From Nostoc flagelliforme FACHB-838 (lineage in GTDB: Bacteria > Cyanobacteriota > Cyanobacteriia > Cyanobacteriales > Nostocaceae): a DNA stretch of 64,000 bases. Within the stretch, counting starts at the first letter, position 1. Every line of letters starts with the position of its first letter. A program made the position numbers and the translations under genes. Where the stretch lies: NCBI RefSeq assembly GCF_014698065.1, contig NZ_JACJSI010000013.1, forward strand, positions 62,001 through 126,000, read 5' to 3'. This document shows, one piece after another, positions 17,762-27,700 of this stretch. The notes under the pieces are model-generated. The model searched no databases and had not been told where the DNA came from. It saw only the letters and a list, made by a program, of their open reading frames with translations.

Positions 17762-20700
17762 ATGGGTAGTACAGCATCTGAAACATCAATGGAAGGAATA
17801 GCAATTATTGGCATATCAGGACGTTTCCCTGGAGCTAATAACGTTAAAGATTTTTGGCACAATTTACAAGCGGGAATAGAATCAATTTCTCAGCTTACAG
17901 ATGAAGAGTTATTATTAGCAGGTGTTGCTCCTAGCTGTGTGGATGATAGTAACTATGTCAAAGCAACCGGTGTTTTAGAAGATATTGATTTATTTGATGC
18001 TGCATTTTTTGACTTTAATCCTAAAGAAGCGGAAATTACAGATCCACAACACCGTTTATTTTTAGAGTGTGCTTGGGAAGCATTGGAAAGTGCTGGTTAT
18101 GACTCTAATAGATGTGAAAGTCGGATAGGAGTTTATGCTGGTGCTAGTTTAAATAATTATTTATCCTTTGACTTAAATGCTGACAAATTTGGCTCGGCAC
18201 AGTCTTATCAAAAATTAATTGGTAATGATAAAGATTTTCTGTCTACCCGTGTCTCTTACAAATTAAATTTAACTGGCCCAAGTCTGACTGTTCAAACAGC
18301 TTGTTCTACTTCATTAGTAGCAATAAACTTGGCTTGTCAAAGTTTAATTAATTATCAATGTGATATGGCTTTGGCAGGAGGGGTTTCGATTCGAGTTCCT
18401 CACAAAACTGGTTATTTGTATCAACCAGGAGGAACTTTATCTCCTGATGGCCATTGTCGTGCTTTTGATGCTCAAGCCCAAGGTACAACTGTTGGTAATG
18501 GTGTAGGGGTTGTTTTACTCAAACGGCTAGAAGATGCGATCGCCGATGGTGATCACATCTATGCAGTCATTAAAGGTTGGGCTACCAACAACGATGGTTC
18601 ACTGAAAGTTGGTTATACAGCGCCTAGCATTGATGGGCAAGCAGAAGCGATCGCCGAAGCCATTATGTTAGCCGACGTTGAACCGGAAACCATCAGCTAT
18701 ATTGAAGCGCATGGTACTGGTACAACTTTAGGCGATCCGATTGAAATTGCGGCTTTAACCAAAGTTTTTCGCTCTAGTACAGACAAAAAAGGTTTTTGTG
18801 CGATCGGTTCTGTCAAAACAAATATTGGTCATTTAGATGCAGCCTCTGGAGTCACAGGACTAATCAAGACAGCTTTAGCCCTAAAAAATCAACAAATACC
18901 ACCCAGCTTGAATTTTGAACAACCCAATCCCCAAATTGATTTTGACAATAGTCCTTTTTACGTCAATACAAAACTAACCCAATGGAAACAAGAACTATCT
19001 CCGCGTCGCGCGGGTGTTAGTTCTTTGGGAATGGGGGGAACGAATGCTCATGTTGTTCTTGAAGAAGCACCAGTTATTGAGCAGGGGTGCAGGGGTGCAG
19101 GGGCGCAGGGGAGAAAATATAATCTGTTAGTCATCTCTGCCAAGACGGAATTTGCATTAGAAACTGCTACTGATAATCTAGCTCAACATCTTATACAACA
19201 TCCTGAGCTAAATCTGGCGGATGTTGCTTATACCTTGCAAGTAGGGCGTAAAGAGTTTAATCATCGTCGTATCTTGGTGTGTGAGAATATTCAAGATGCG
19301 GTCAGTGCGTTAGAAAATAGAGCTTCTCAACGCGTTTTTACTCACTACCAAGAACCATGCGATCGCCCGATTACCTTCATGTTTCCTGGGCAAGGTAGTC
19401 AGTATGTCAACATGGGCAAGGAACTCTATCAAACAGAGTCAGTCTTTCGTCAAGCTGTAGACCGTTGCTGTTTGATACTTCAGCCTCTATTGAGTCTAGA
19501 TTTACGTACAGTCATCTATCCCCAAGAGTCTGACACAGAAACAGCACAAGAAAAGCTCACGCAAACATCCCTAACCCAGCCAGCATTATTTGTCATCGAG
19601 TATGCCTTGGCGCAGTTGTGGATGTGGTGGGGCATTTCTCCCAGTGCAATGATTGGTCATAGCATCGGCGAATATGTGGCTGCTTGTCTTGCTGGTGTGA
19701 TGTCCATAGAAGACGCATTAACTCTTGTTGCCATGCGTGGGCGACTCATGCAGCAATTGCCAAGCGGGAGTATGCTATCGATTCCTCTCTCAGAAGTAGA
19801 AGTCAAACCTTTACTAAATGAAAACTTATCTATAGCTGCCAATAATTCCCCTTCTTCTTGTGTAGTGTCAGGAACTCATGCCGCTATAGATGCACTTTCT
19901 GAGCAACTAATTGCTCAAGGAATAGAATGCCGTCGCCTGTATACTTCCCATGCTTTCCATTCTCAGATGATGGAACCGATTTTACAGGCGTTTATTGCGG
20001 AAGTTAAGAAAATTACTTTAAATTCACCGCAAATTCCCTTTATCTCCAATCTCACCGGAACTTGGATATCGGCACAGGAAGCTACAGATCCGCATTACTG
20101 GGCAACTCATTTACGACAAACAGTGCGGTTTGCAGATGGTATCTCTGTGTTACTGCAAGAGCCAAACCGCATTCTCTTAGAAGTAGGGGCGGGGCGGACG
20201 TTGTGTACCTTTGTCAAACAACAAGCCGGAGTAACTCAGCAGCCGATACTGTCTTCATTACGACATCCTAAAGAAGAACAAGCAGATACAGCGTTCTTGC
20301 TCAATACACTTGGTCGCCTCTGGTTTTTCGAAGTTGTAGTAGATTGGTCTAACTTTAATACTTCTGAGCGCCGTTATCGCATCCCGCTACCGACGTATCC
20401 TTTTGAACGTCAGCGTTATTGGATAGAACCTCAGAAAAAATCTAGTGAATCTCTGGCTGCTAACAAGAAAAAGCCCGACATAGCAGACTGGTTTTACCTA
20501 CCTATTTGGAAACAAGCAATTGCTCCCCAACCTGTAAAATCTGAAAAACAGGTCTTGGTATTTGCTGATACTTATCAAGTAGGTTCACAAATAGTCAAAC
20601 GTTTAGAAAGTGAAGGGCAAAATGTTATTACTGTCTGGCAGGGAGAGCAGTTTGGCAAATTAAGTGAAAGGGAATATACCATCAATCCCAGTCAGTCTGA

Positions 20701-23700
20701 TGATTATGATGCTCTAATCGAAGAATTGCAATTTTTTGGGCAAATTCCAGATGTAATTCTACATTTATGGAGTATCACACCAACTGAACAAACAATATCA
20801 GGAATTGAGTTATTTGAGAATTGCCAAAACCCAGGTTTCTATAGCTTGTTATTTTTGGCACAGTCTCTGAGTAAACAAAATATTACTCAAATTGTAGATA
20901 TTTTGGTCGTTACCAATGATATATACGATGTGACAGGGCTGGAAAAATTAAATCCAGAGAAAGCAACTGTTTTAGGAATGTGTAAAACAATTCCGCAAGA
21001 GTATGCCAATATTTGCTGTCGCAGCATTGATATTGTGCTTCCTCTGGCTGGAACTGTTGCAGAAAGCCAACTGTTAGACCAACTTTTAGCTGAGTTAAAT
21101 GCTAAAGAATTTGAGAGTGCGATCGCTTATCGTGGGCATCATCGTTGGGTACAATCTTATGAACCATTACGGCTAGATAACGACCAACCGCCCAAGTTGC
21201 GACAAGAAGGAGTCTATCTAATTACTGGTGGTTTAGGTGGTATCGGTTTAGAAATTGCTGAGTATTTAGCTCAGACAGTCAAAGCGAAACTAGTACTGAT
21301 TAGCTCTTCGGCTTTCCCTAGCACAGATGAATGGCAGCAATGGCTGGAAACACACGACGAACAAGATAAATTCAGCAGTAAGATTCAGAAATTACAAGCA
21401 CTAGAACAACTGGGTGCAGAGATTATAGTCCTAAACGCTGATGTAGCCAATTTAGCCCAAATGCAAGCGGTTATTACTCAGGTTGTAGACCGTTTTAGTC
21501 AGATAAATGGTGTCATTCATGCTGCTGGAATTAAGCTGTTTAAAACAGTTCAAGAGATAACTAGAAACGAATGCGAACAACAGATCAGAGCTAATGGTCA
21601 TGGACTGTTTATTTTAGAAACAGCATTGCAAGGAATAAACCTTGACTTCTGTGTCTTGATATCTTCCTTATCATCTGTTTTAGGTGCATTAGGAATGGCA
21701 GCGTATCCAGCAGCCCATCACTTCACCGATGCCTTTGTTCACAAGCACAACCAGACAAGCTCTACACCTTGGATTAGTGTGAATTGGGATAACTGGTTAA
21801 CCAGTCAATTAGCTACAGAGTTGGTGACAAAACCAGAAATTTCTACTGAATTGTTCATGAGCAATCATGAAGGGGTTGAGGTATTTCAACAAGTCTTATC
21901 TATAACTAAAGTTAATCAGATAGTTGTTTCAACAACTGATTTACAAGCCAGAATTGAACAGTGGATTAAGCCTTCAGCAATTATTAATCAACCTAATTCA
22001 CTAACATTGCACTCCAGACCATTCTTGCAGAATAGTTATATTGCTCCTAGAAATGAAATAGAGCAAACCATTGCTAATATCTGGCAAGAAATTCTAGGTA
22101 TTGAACCGATAGGTATTGAAGATAACTTTTTAGAATTAGGGGGGGATTCGCTTCTCAGTATTCAGATTACCGCTAGAGCCAACAAAGCAGGATTGCGGTT
22201 TACTAATCAGCATTTGTTTGAATACCCAACTATTGGACAATTAGCAGAAATAGCAGGCAGAACTCAGACTGTCTTCAGTGAACAGGGATTAGTGGAAGGA
22301 GAACTACCCCTAACACCGATTCAGCACTGGTTTTTTGAGCAGAATTTAGTTGATGCACACCACTGGAATCAAACAGTTGTGTTAGAAGTGCAACAATCTC
22401 TGAACCTGGTGTTCTTGGAACAAGTGATTCAGCATTTACTGATTCATCATGATGCTTTACGTCTGCGTTTTAGAGAAGAAGGATCAGGTTGGCAACAAAT
22501 AAATGCTAGTTCTGATGAAGTTGTACCGTTTGAACAAATAGATTTATCAAGACTGTTACCGCAACAGCAAGAACAGGCGTTTGAGGCAGCTGCTATGAAA
22601 ATACAAGCGAGTCTCAATCTGACTTCTGGCCCAATTGTGCGGATTGCCTTATTTGATTTTGGAACCCATCAACCAAGCCGGATACTGTTGGCGGTTCACC
22701 ATTTGGCCATTGATGTTGGTTCTTGGCGAATTTTGCTAGAAGATTTGGAGACTGCATACCAACAACTAAGCCAAGGACAAGCAATTAAGCTACAGTCGAA
22801 GACGACTTCATTTAAACAGTGGGCTTTGCGGCTAACTGAGTACGCCCAGTCAATTGAATTACAAAGAGAACAGGTTTATTGGTTAGCAGCTGAACGTGAA
22901 TGGTTATTACCTTTGCCAGTAGATTATGCGGATGGTGCTAATACTGTAGAATCGGCTGATACTATTTCTGTAATCTTGAGTGTTGAAGAAACGCAAGCAT
23001 TACAGGAAGAAATTGCTGCCATATATCGAGCCCAAACGGATGATGTGTTACTTGCTGGTTTAGCACAAGCATTTAGTAAATGGACTGGTAAGCAATCATT
23101 GCTGGTTGACTTAGAGGGAAATGGCAGAGATGTAATTTTCGATGATATTGATTTATCCCGTACAGTAGGCTGGTTTACCAATATCGCCCCCATGTTATTG
23201 GAAATTGGGGAGACTGAAGAAACTGGGGAAATCTTAAAGCAGGTGAAAGAGCAAATTCGTAGTTTCCCAAATCAGGGTTTGGGTTATGGTGTTTTACGCT
23301 ATTTGAGTGGCGATGAGATTATTACCGAAAAATTGCGATCGCGTCAGCGAGCCGGAGGCTTCTCGCTACAACAAGCAGAGGTACTTTTCCTTTACCTTGG
23401 CAACTACGAGCAAACTGTACCTGAGTCTTCTTTATTCACGCCAAAATCTAGCGGTTTGTCTCGCAGTTCACGCGCACAACGCAGCCATCTCATAGAAATT
23501 AATGCCTTGATAGTCCAAGAACAACTCAAAATCGATTGGATTTACAGCCAAAACATCCATCAACGGCAGACTATCGAGAGTTTAGCTCAAGATTTTAAAA
23601 CAGCATTACTTTCTCTAATTACTGGTAGTCAGTCTTCTACAGTGCCAAACTATACGCCTTCAGACTTTACTGAATTTGAATCTAGCCAATGGAATCAAGA

Positions 23701-23746
23701 CGACATTAACAATATTTTGGCAGCCATTAATCAAGTTACAAGTTAA
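17762..23746 (+). CDS. Type I PKS with terminal epimerization domain: KS-AT-KR-T-E
   Basis: This protein of 1,994 residues adds one malonate unit. KS (about 1-430) has VQTACSTSLVAINLA, EAHGTGTTLGDP and KTNIGHLDAASG, giving the Cys-His-His triad. AT (about 530-850) has GHSIGEYVAACLAG and SHAFHSQMMEP, the malonyl-type signature. The KR region (about 900-1380) keeps the nucleotide site ITGGLGGIGLEIAEYL, but the usual catalytic Lys is Asn (IRANGHG) and the Asn of YxxxN is His (AAYPAAHHF). The carrier has NFLELGGDSLLSIQ (about 1460), the GGDS form usual before E domains. The last 470 residues are an E domain: LPLTPIQHWFFEQ, HHLAIDVGSWRILL and VDLEGNGRD. Two short repeats (19081-19112, 23335-23367) are inserted in frame. 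No DH, ER or TE is present. Confidence 0.9.
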   Translation: MGSTASETSMEGIAIIGISGRFPGANNVKDFWHNLQAGIESISQLTDEELLLAGVAPSCVDDSNYVKATGVLEDIDLFDAAFFDFNPKEAEITDPQHRLFLECAWEALESAGYDSNRCESRIGVYAGASLNNYLSFDLNADKFGSAQSYQKLIGNDKDFLSTRVSYKLNLTGPSLTVQTACSTSLVAINLACQSLINYQCDMALAGGVSIRVPHKTGYLYQPGGTLSPDGHCRAFDAQAQGTTVGNGVGVVLLKRLEDAIADGDHIYAVIKGWATNNDGSLKVGYTAPSIDGQAEAIAEAIMLADVEPETISYIEAHGTGTTLGDPIEIAALTKVFRSSTDKKGFCAIGSVKTNIGHLDAASGVTGLIKTALALKNQQIPPSLNFEQPNPQIDFDNSPFYVNTKLTQWKQELSPRRAGVSSLGMGGTNAHVVLEEAPVIEQGCRGAGAQGRKYNLLVISAKTEFALETATDNLAQHLIQHPELNLADVAYTLQVGRKEFNHRRILVCENIQDAVSALENRASQRVFTHYQEPCDRPITFMFPGQGSQYVNMGKELYQTESVFRQAVDRCCLILQPLLSLDLRTVIYPQESDTETAQEKLTQTSLTQPALFVIEYALAQLWMWWGISPSAMIGHSIGEYVAACLAGVMSIEDALTLVAMRGRLMQQLPSGSMLSIPLSEVEVKPLLNENLSIAANNSPSSCVVSGTHAAIDALSEQLIAQGIECRRLYTSHAFHSQMMEPILQAFIAEVKKITLNSPQIPFISNLTGTWISAQEATDPHYWATHLRQTVRFADGISVLLQEPNRILLEVGAGRTLCTFVKQQAGVTQQPILSSLRHPKEEQADTAFLLNTLGRLWFFEVVVDWSNFNTSERRYRIPLPTYPFERQRYWIEPQKKSSESLAANKKKPDIADWFYLPIWKQAIAPQPVKSEKQVLVFADTYQVGSQIVKRLESEGQNVITVWQGEQFGKLSEREYTINPSQSDDYDALIEELQFFGQIPDVILHLWSITPTEQTISGIELFENCQNPGFYSLLFLAQSLSKQNITQIVDILVVTNDIYDVTGLEKLNPEKATVLGMCKTIPQEYANICCRSIDIVLPLAGTVAESQLLDQLLAELNAKEFESAIAYRGHHRWVQSYEPLRLDNDQPPKLRQEGVYLITGGLGGIGLEIAEYLAQTVKAKLVLISSSAFPSTDEWQQWLETHDEQDKFSSKIQKLQALEQLGAEIIVLNADVANLAQMQAVITQVVDRFSQINGVIHAAGIKLFKTVQEITRNECEQQIRANGHGLFILETALQGINLDFCVLISSLSSVLGALGMAAYPAAHHFTDAFVHKHNQTSSTPWISVNWDNWLTSQLATELVTKPEISTELFMSNHEGVEVFQQVLSITKVNQIVVSTTDLQARIEQWIKPSAIINQPNSLTLHSRPFLQNSYIAPRNEIEQTIANIWQEILGIEPIGIEDNFLELGGDSLLSIQITARANKAGLRFTNQHLFEYPTIGQLAEIAGRTQTVFSEQGLVEGELPLTPIQHWFFEQNLVDAHHWNQTVVLEVQQSLNLVFLEQVIQHLLIHHDALRLRFREEGSGWQQINASSDEVVPFEQIDLSRLLPQQQEQAFEAAAMKIQASLNLTSGPIVRIALFDFGTHQPSRILLAVHHLAIDVGSWRILLEDLETAYQQLSQGQAIKLQSKTTSFKQWALRLTEYAQSIELQREQVYWLAAEREWLLPLPVDYADGANTVESADTISVILSVEETQALQEEIAAIYRAQTDDVLLAGLAQAFSKWTGKQSLLVDLEGNGRDVIFDDIDLSRTVGWFTNIAPMLLEIGETEETGEILKQVKEQIRSFPNQGLGYGVLRYLSGDEIITEKLRSRQRAGGFSLQQAEVLFLYLGNYEQTVPESSLFTPKSSGLSRSSRAQRSHLIEINALIVQEQLKIDWIYSQNIHQRQTIESLAQDFKTALLSLITGSQSSTVPNYTPSDFTEFESSQWNQDDINNILAAINQVTS
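19081..19112. repeat. Octamer tandem repeat, four copies, inside the PKS gene
   Basis: GCAGGGGT occurs twice, then GCAGGGGC and GCAGGGGA. It encodes QGCRGAGAQGR in the linker after the KS domain (after VVLEEAPVIE). Thirty-two bases plus context keep the frame. Tandem G-rich repeats of this kind are common between genes in Nostoc relatives and unusual within a gene. Confidence 0.75.
23335..23367. repeat. Short dispersed repeat inserted in frame in the E domain
   Basis: After ITEKLR, where E domains usually continue directly to a PQAEVxFxYLG motif, the gene has GCGATCGC followed by GTCAGCGAGCCGGAGGCTT. These bases encode SRQRAGGFSL before QQAEVLFLYLG resumes. The segment begins with a HIP1 octamer and contains a small stem (AGCGAG...CTCGCT). 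Confidence 0.6.
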
Positions 23747-23791
23747 ATAAATCGGAACGTGTAAACCATAATATTGATAGAGCCAATCACG

Positions 23792-24670
23792 ATGTTATTA
23801 GCCAAAAATTCAACTCCTTTTTTCCAAAAATTGCAGCATCAAATTATGTCATTCCTCTACCGGAATGACTTACAAAAATTATTACCCCTTTATAGTAGTA
23901 AATGGAACCCTCATTTATTTGGTCAGCATTACCAAGAGCATTTTGCACCACTGAGAAATAAAAATTTAAAAATTTTAGAAATTGGTGTAGGAGGTTATGA
24001 AGACCCTTATTCTGGTGGTGATTCCTTGAAAATATGGAAGCAGTATTTTCCCAACAGTATGATTTATGGGATGGATATTGTAGATAAAAAGGTTTTGGAG
24101 GAAGACCGCATTAAAATTTTTCAAGGTAGCCAAGAGGATGAAATCTTTCTCAATAAAGTTGTAGCTGAAACTGGTAAATTTGATATTATTATTGATGATG
24201 GTAGTCATCGTAATGACCATGTAATTAAAACATTTAAAATTTTGTTTCCAGAATTGAATAATGGCGGAATCTATGTAGTAGAGGATACGCATACATCTTA
24301 TATACCAAGTTACGATAATTGGTCAAAGTTCTGCAAGGATGATGTTGCTCCTCATTGGGCAGAATATGGTGGCAGTCTGGATTTGTATGACCAAAAGACT
24401 ATGATGAATTTCTTCAAAAGACTAGTTGATTGCTTGAGCCACCAAGAATTTATTCATCCAGGGTACACTCCTAACTATTTTGATAAGCATATTGTCGGAA
24501 TACATTTTTACCGCAATCAAGTTTTTATCTATAAAGGAGATAACACAGCACCAGGTAATGTAGTTGAAAACAACACTTTAAGACCTGAATTTTTAAAAGA
24601 AATAGGTATAGATTCATTAGCAGATTTGGGGTTAAAATTTCCTGCTATCGATGATCCAACAAACCTGTAA
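23792..24670 (+). CDS. SAM-dependent methyltransferase (CmcI / macrocin O-methyltransferase-like)
   Basis: About 293 residues from ATG 23792; a TTG at 23774 would add six residues. The SAM site is LKILEIGVGGYEDPYSGGDS with the acidic residue in YGMDIVDKK. IIDDGSHRNDHVIKTFKIL followed by GGIYVVEDTHTSY is characteristic of the MycE/macrocin O-methyltransferase type, where the Asp residues bind a metal and the substrate hydroxyls. It lies between the PKS and the Gly-loading NRPS (45 and 58 bp), inside the operon. A role in O-methylating the Ser or polyketide part, or a hydroxyl made by the neighbouring dioxygenase, fits the position but is inference. Confidence 0.78.
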   Translation: MLLAKNSTPFFQKLQHQIMSFLYRNDLQKLLPLYSSKWNPHLFGQHYQEHFAPLRNKNLKILEIGVGGYEDPYSGGDSLKIWKQYFPNSMIYGMDIVDKKVLEEDRIKIFQGSQEDEIFLNKVVAETGKFDIIIDDGSHRNDHVIKTFKILFPELNNGGIYVVEDTHTSYIPSYDNWSKFCKDDVAPHWAEYGGSLDLYDQKTMMNFFKRLVDCLSHQEFIHPGYTPNYFDKHIVGIHFYRNQVFIYKGDNTAPGNVVENNTLRPEFLKEIGIDSLADLGLKFPAIDDPTNL

Positions 24671-24728
24671 AAATATATTCAGCAACTCTGTTAAAAGCAT
24701 CAATAAAAGGTGAAACTGTGTAAAAATT

Positions 24729-27700
24729 ATGAAAAATATTGATGAATTCTATCCACTATCACCAATGCAGCAGGGCATACTCTTTCACACACTTTATGCA
24801 CCCAAATCAGGAGTATATGTTGAGCAGTTAAGTTGTGATATCCAAGGGGATTTAAATATTGCTTTATTTCAACAAGCATGGCAAAAGTTAGTTGAAAAGC
24901 ATTCAATATTGCGAACCTCCTTTATTTGGGAAGGAATTAAAGAAGCTGTGCAAGTAGTGCATAAACAAGTAAAACTACCTTGGCAGCAACAAGACTTATC
25001 TAAATTAGAATTGATTGAACAGCAAGAACACATTGAGACTTGTTTAGTAGCAGAAAGAGAAAAAGGTTTTGAAATTTCTCAAGCCCCACTGATGCGATTA
25101 AAGCTACTCCAATTAACTGAAAAACACTACAAATTTATTTGGACTCATCATCACTTACTCTTAGATGGCTGGTCTTCTTCCTTACTACTTCAAGAACTAT
25201 TTACTTGCTATCAAGCATTAAACCAAGGTGAAGATATACAGTTACAAAAACCTCGCCCTTATCGAGACTATATTGCTTGGCTACAAAAGCAAAATTTATC
25301 AAGTGCAGAAATTTTTTGGAAAAAATATCTCAAAGGTTTTACTACAGTCACTTCTGTAGGGGTAGAGCAGAATCTTAGCAACCAGATTAGTGAAAATAAA
25401 AACTATAATACGCAGATATTGCGCTTATCAACTACAGAAACAACCTCGTTGCAGTCTTTAGCTCGGCAACAACAACTAACGCTCAATACAATATTGCAGG
25501 GAGCATGGGCGATTCTTTTAAGTCGCTATAGTGGTGAGAACGATATTGTTTTTGGGGGAGTTGTTTCTGGTCGTCCTACCAATTTAGCGGGTGTAGAATC
25601 AATGGTCGGAGTGTTTATTAACACTTTACCAGTAAGAGTAAGCATTAATCCAAAAGAATTTCTCATACCGTGGCTCAAGCAATTACAAAGACAACAAAAT
25701 GAAGTGCGTCAATACGAATACACTCCATTAATAGAGATTCAAAAGTGGAGTAAAATTGCAACTGGGCAACCTTTATTTGAAAGTATATTTAATTTTCATA
25801 ATTATCCACTAAACTCTTCGTTACAACAACCAATAGATAACCTTAAAATATCTAATATTGATAGTTTTATTCACCCTCACTATCCGCTTACTATTTCAGT
25901 ACAAGTCGATTCAGAATTATCACTAAAAGTTTCCTGCGATCGCACTCGCTTTAACAATGATAAAATTGCTCGGATGTTGGGGCATTTGCAAACTTTACTA
26001 TTAGGTATGGTGGCAAATCCTGAACAGTGTATTGGCGAATTACCATTACTAACAGCTACCGAGCGTTATCAGTTATTAGAAGAGTGGAATAATACACAAG
26101 TTGATTATCCGCAAGACCTATGTATTCATCAGCTAGTTGAGGCACAAGTCGAGAAAACCCCTGATGCTGTTGCTGTGGTATTTGAGAATCAGCAATTGAC
26201 CTATCGGGAACTAAACGCCAAAGCAAATCAACTCGCCCACTATCTGCAAAAACTCGGAGTAGAAAAAGAGGTATTAGTAGGGATTTGTGTAGAGCGAAGC
26301 TTAGAAATGATCATCGCTCTTTTAGCGACTCTCAAAGCAGGCGGTGCATACATACCACTAGACCCTACATTACCTCAAGAGCGCTTGGCGTTCATGCTGG
26401 AAGATTCCCAAATCTCCGTCTTATTAACCCAGCAACACTTATTAACAACTCTTCCACTTCACCACGCCAAAGCTATTTGTTTAGATAGCAACTGGGAAAA
26501 CATCACTGCATATCAGCAAAACCCAGTTGATATAAATACTGATGCAAGTAACCTAAGCTATATAATTTATACTTCTGGTTCTACAGGCAAACCCAAAGGT
26601 GTACAAATTACTCATCGCAGTGTAGTAAATTTCCTCATTGCAATGCAGCAGAAGTTGCCGTTAACAAATACAGACAACCTGCTATCAGTAACTACCCTGT
26701 CTTTTGATATTGCAGTTTTAGAAATCTTTCTTCCCTTAATAACAGGAGCTAAATTAATTTTAGCCAGTCGGGAAGTTGCAACAGATGGCATTCAGTTATT
26801 ACAACAATTAAATAATTCTGCTGCAACTTTTATGCAAGCCACCCCAGCCACTTGGCGAATGTTATTAGATGCAGGCTGGGAAGGAAATGGACAACTTAAA
26901 ATACTCTGTGGTGGTGAAGCATTACCCCAAAACTTAGCTTCACAGTTACGTCAAAGGGCGGCTAGTATCTGGAACTTATACGGCCCTACAGAAACAACCA
27001 TTTGGTCTACCATTCATCAAGTAGATGAGCGTGAAGCTATAGTTCCTATTGGTCGTCCGATAGCTAATACTCAAATTTACATTTTAGACAAATATTTACA
27101 ACCAGTACCCGTAGGTTTTCCTGGAGAACTTTATATTGGCGGCGCAGGTTTAGCGCGGGGTTATTTTAATCAACCGGAATTAACTAAAGAAAAATTCATT
27201 CATAACCCATTTAAGCTAGAAACATTACTCTACAAAACAGGTGATTTAGCTCGCTATCTACCTACTGGTGACATTGAATATTTAGGACGCATTGACTATC
27301 AAGTTAAACTCCGAGGTTTCCGCATTGAGTTAGGTGAAATTGAAACCCTGTTAGAACAGCATTCCGCAGTACATCAATGTGTAGTAATGGTACGGGAAGA
27401 TGTACCAGTAAATCAGCGTTTAGTTGCTTATTTAGTTACTAAAAATGTCACTATTGACGAACTGCGTCAGTATTTACGGCAAAAGCTACCTGAATACATG
27501 ATACCCAGTGCTTTTGTCTTCTTAATTTCTCTACCTTTAACTCCTAACAAGAAGGTAAACCGCCGCGCCTTACCCGCACCAGAAAATAATAGCTTGGAAT
27601 TAGCAAGCACTTTTGTTGCGCCTCGTCATCCAGTCGAAGAAGTCTTAGTGGAAATTTGGACTCAAGTTTTAGGCGTTTCTCAAGTTAGTATTCACGACAA

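Noticed and set aside
22300-23746. The end of the PKS protein as an ordinary condensation domain
   Set aside because: LTPIQHWFFEQ, the Ser-Trp-Arg after the His motif and EGNGRD are E-domain signatures, and a DCL-type C domain follows.
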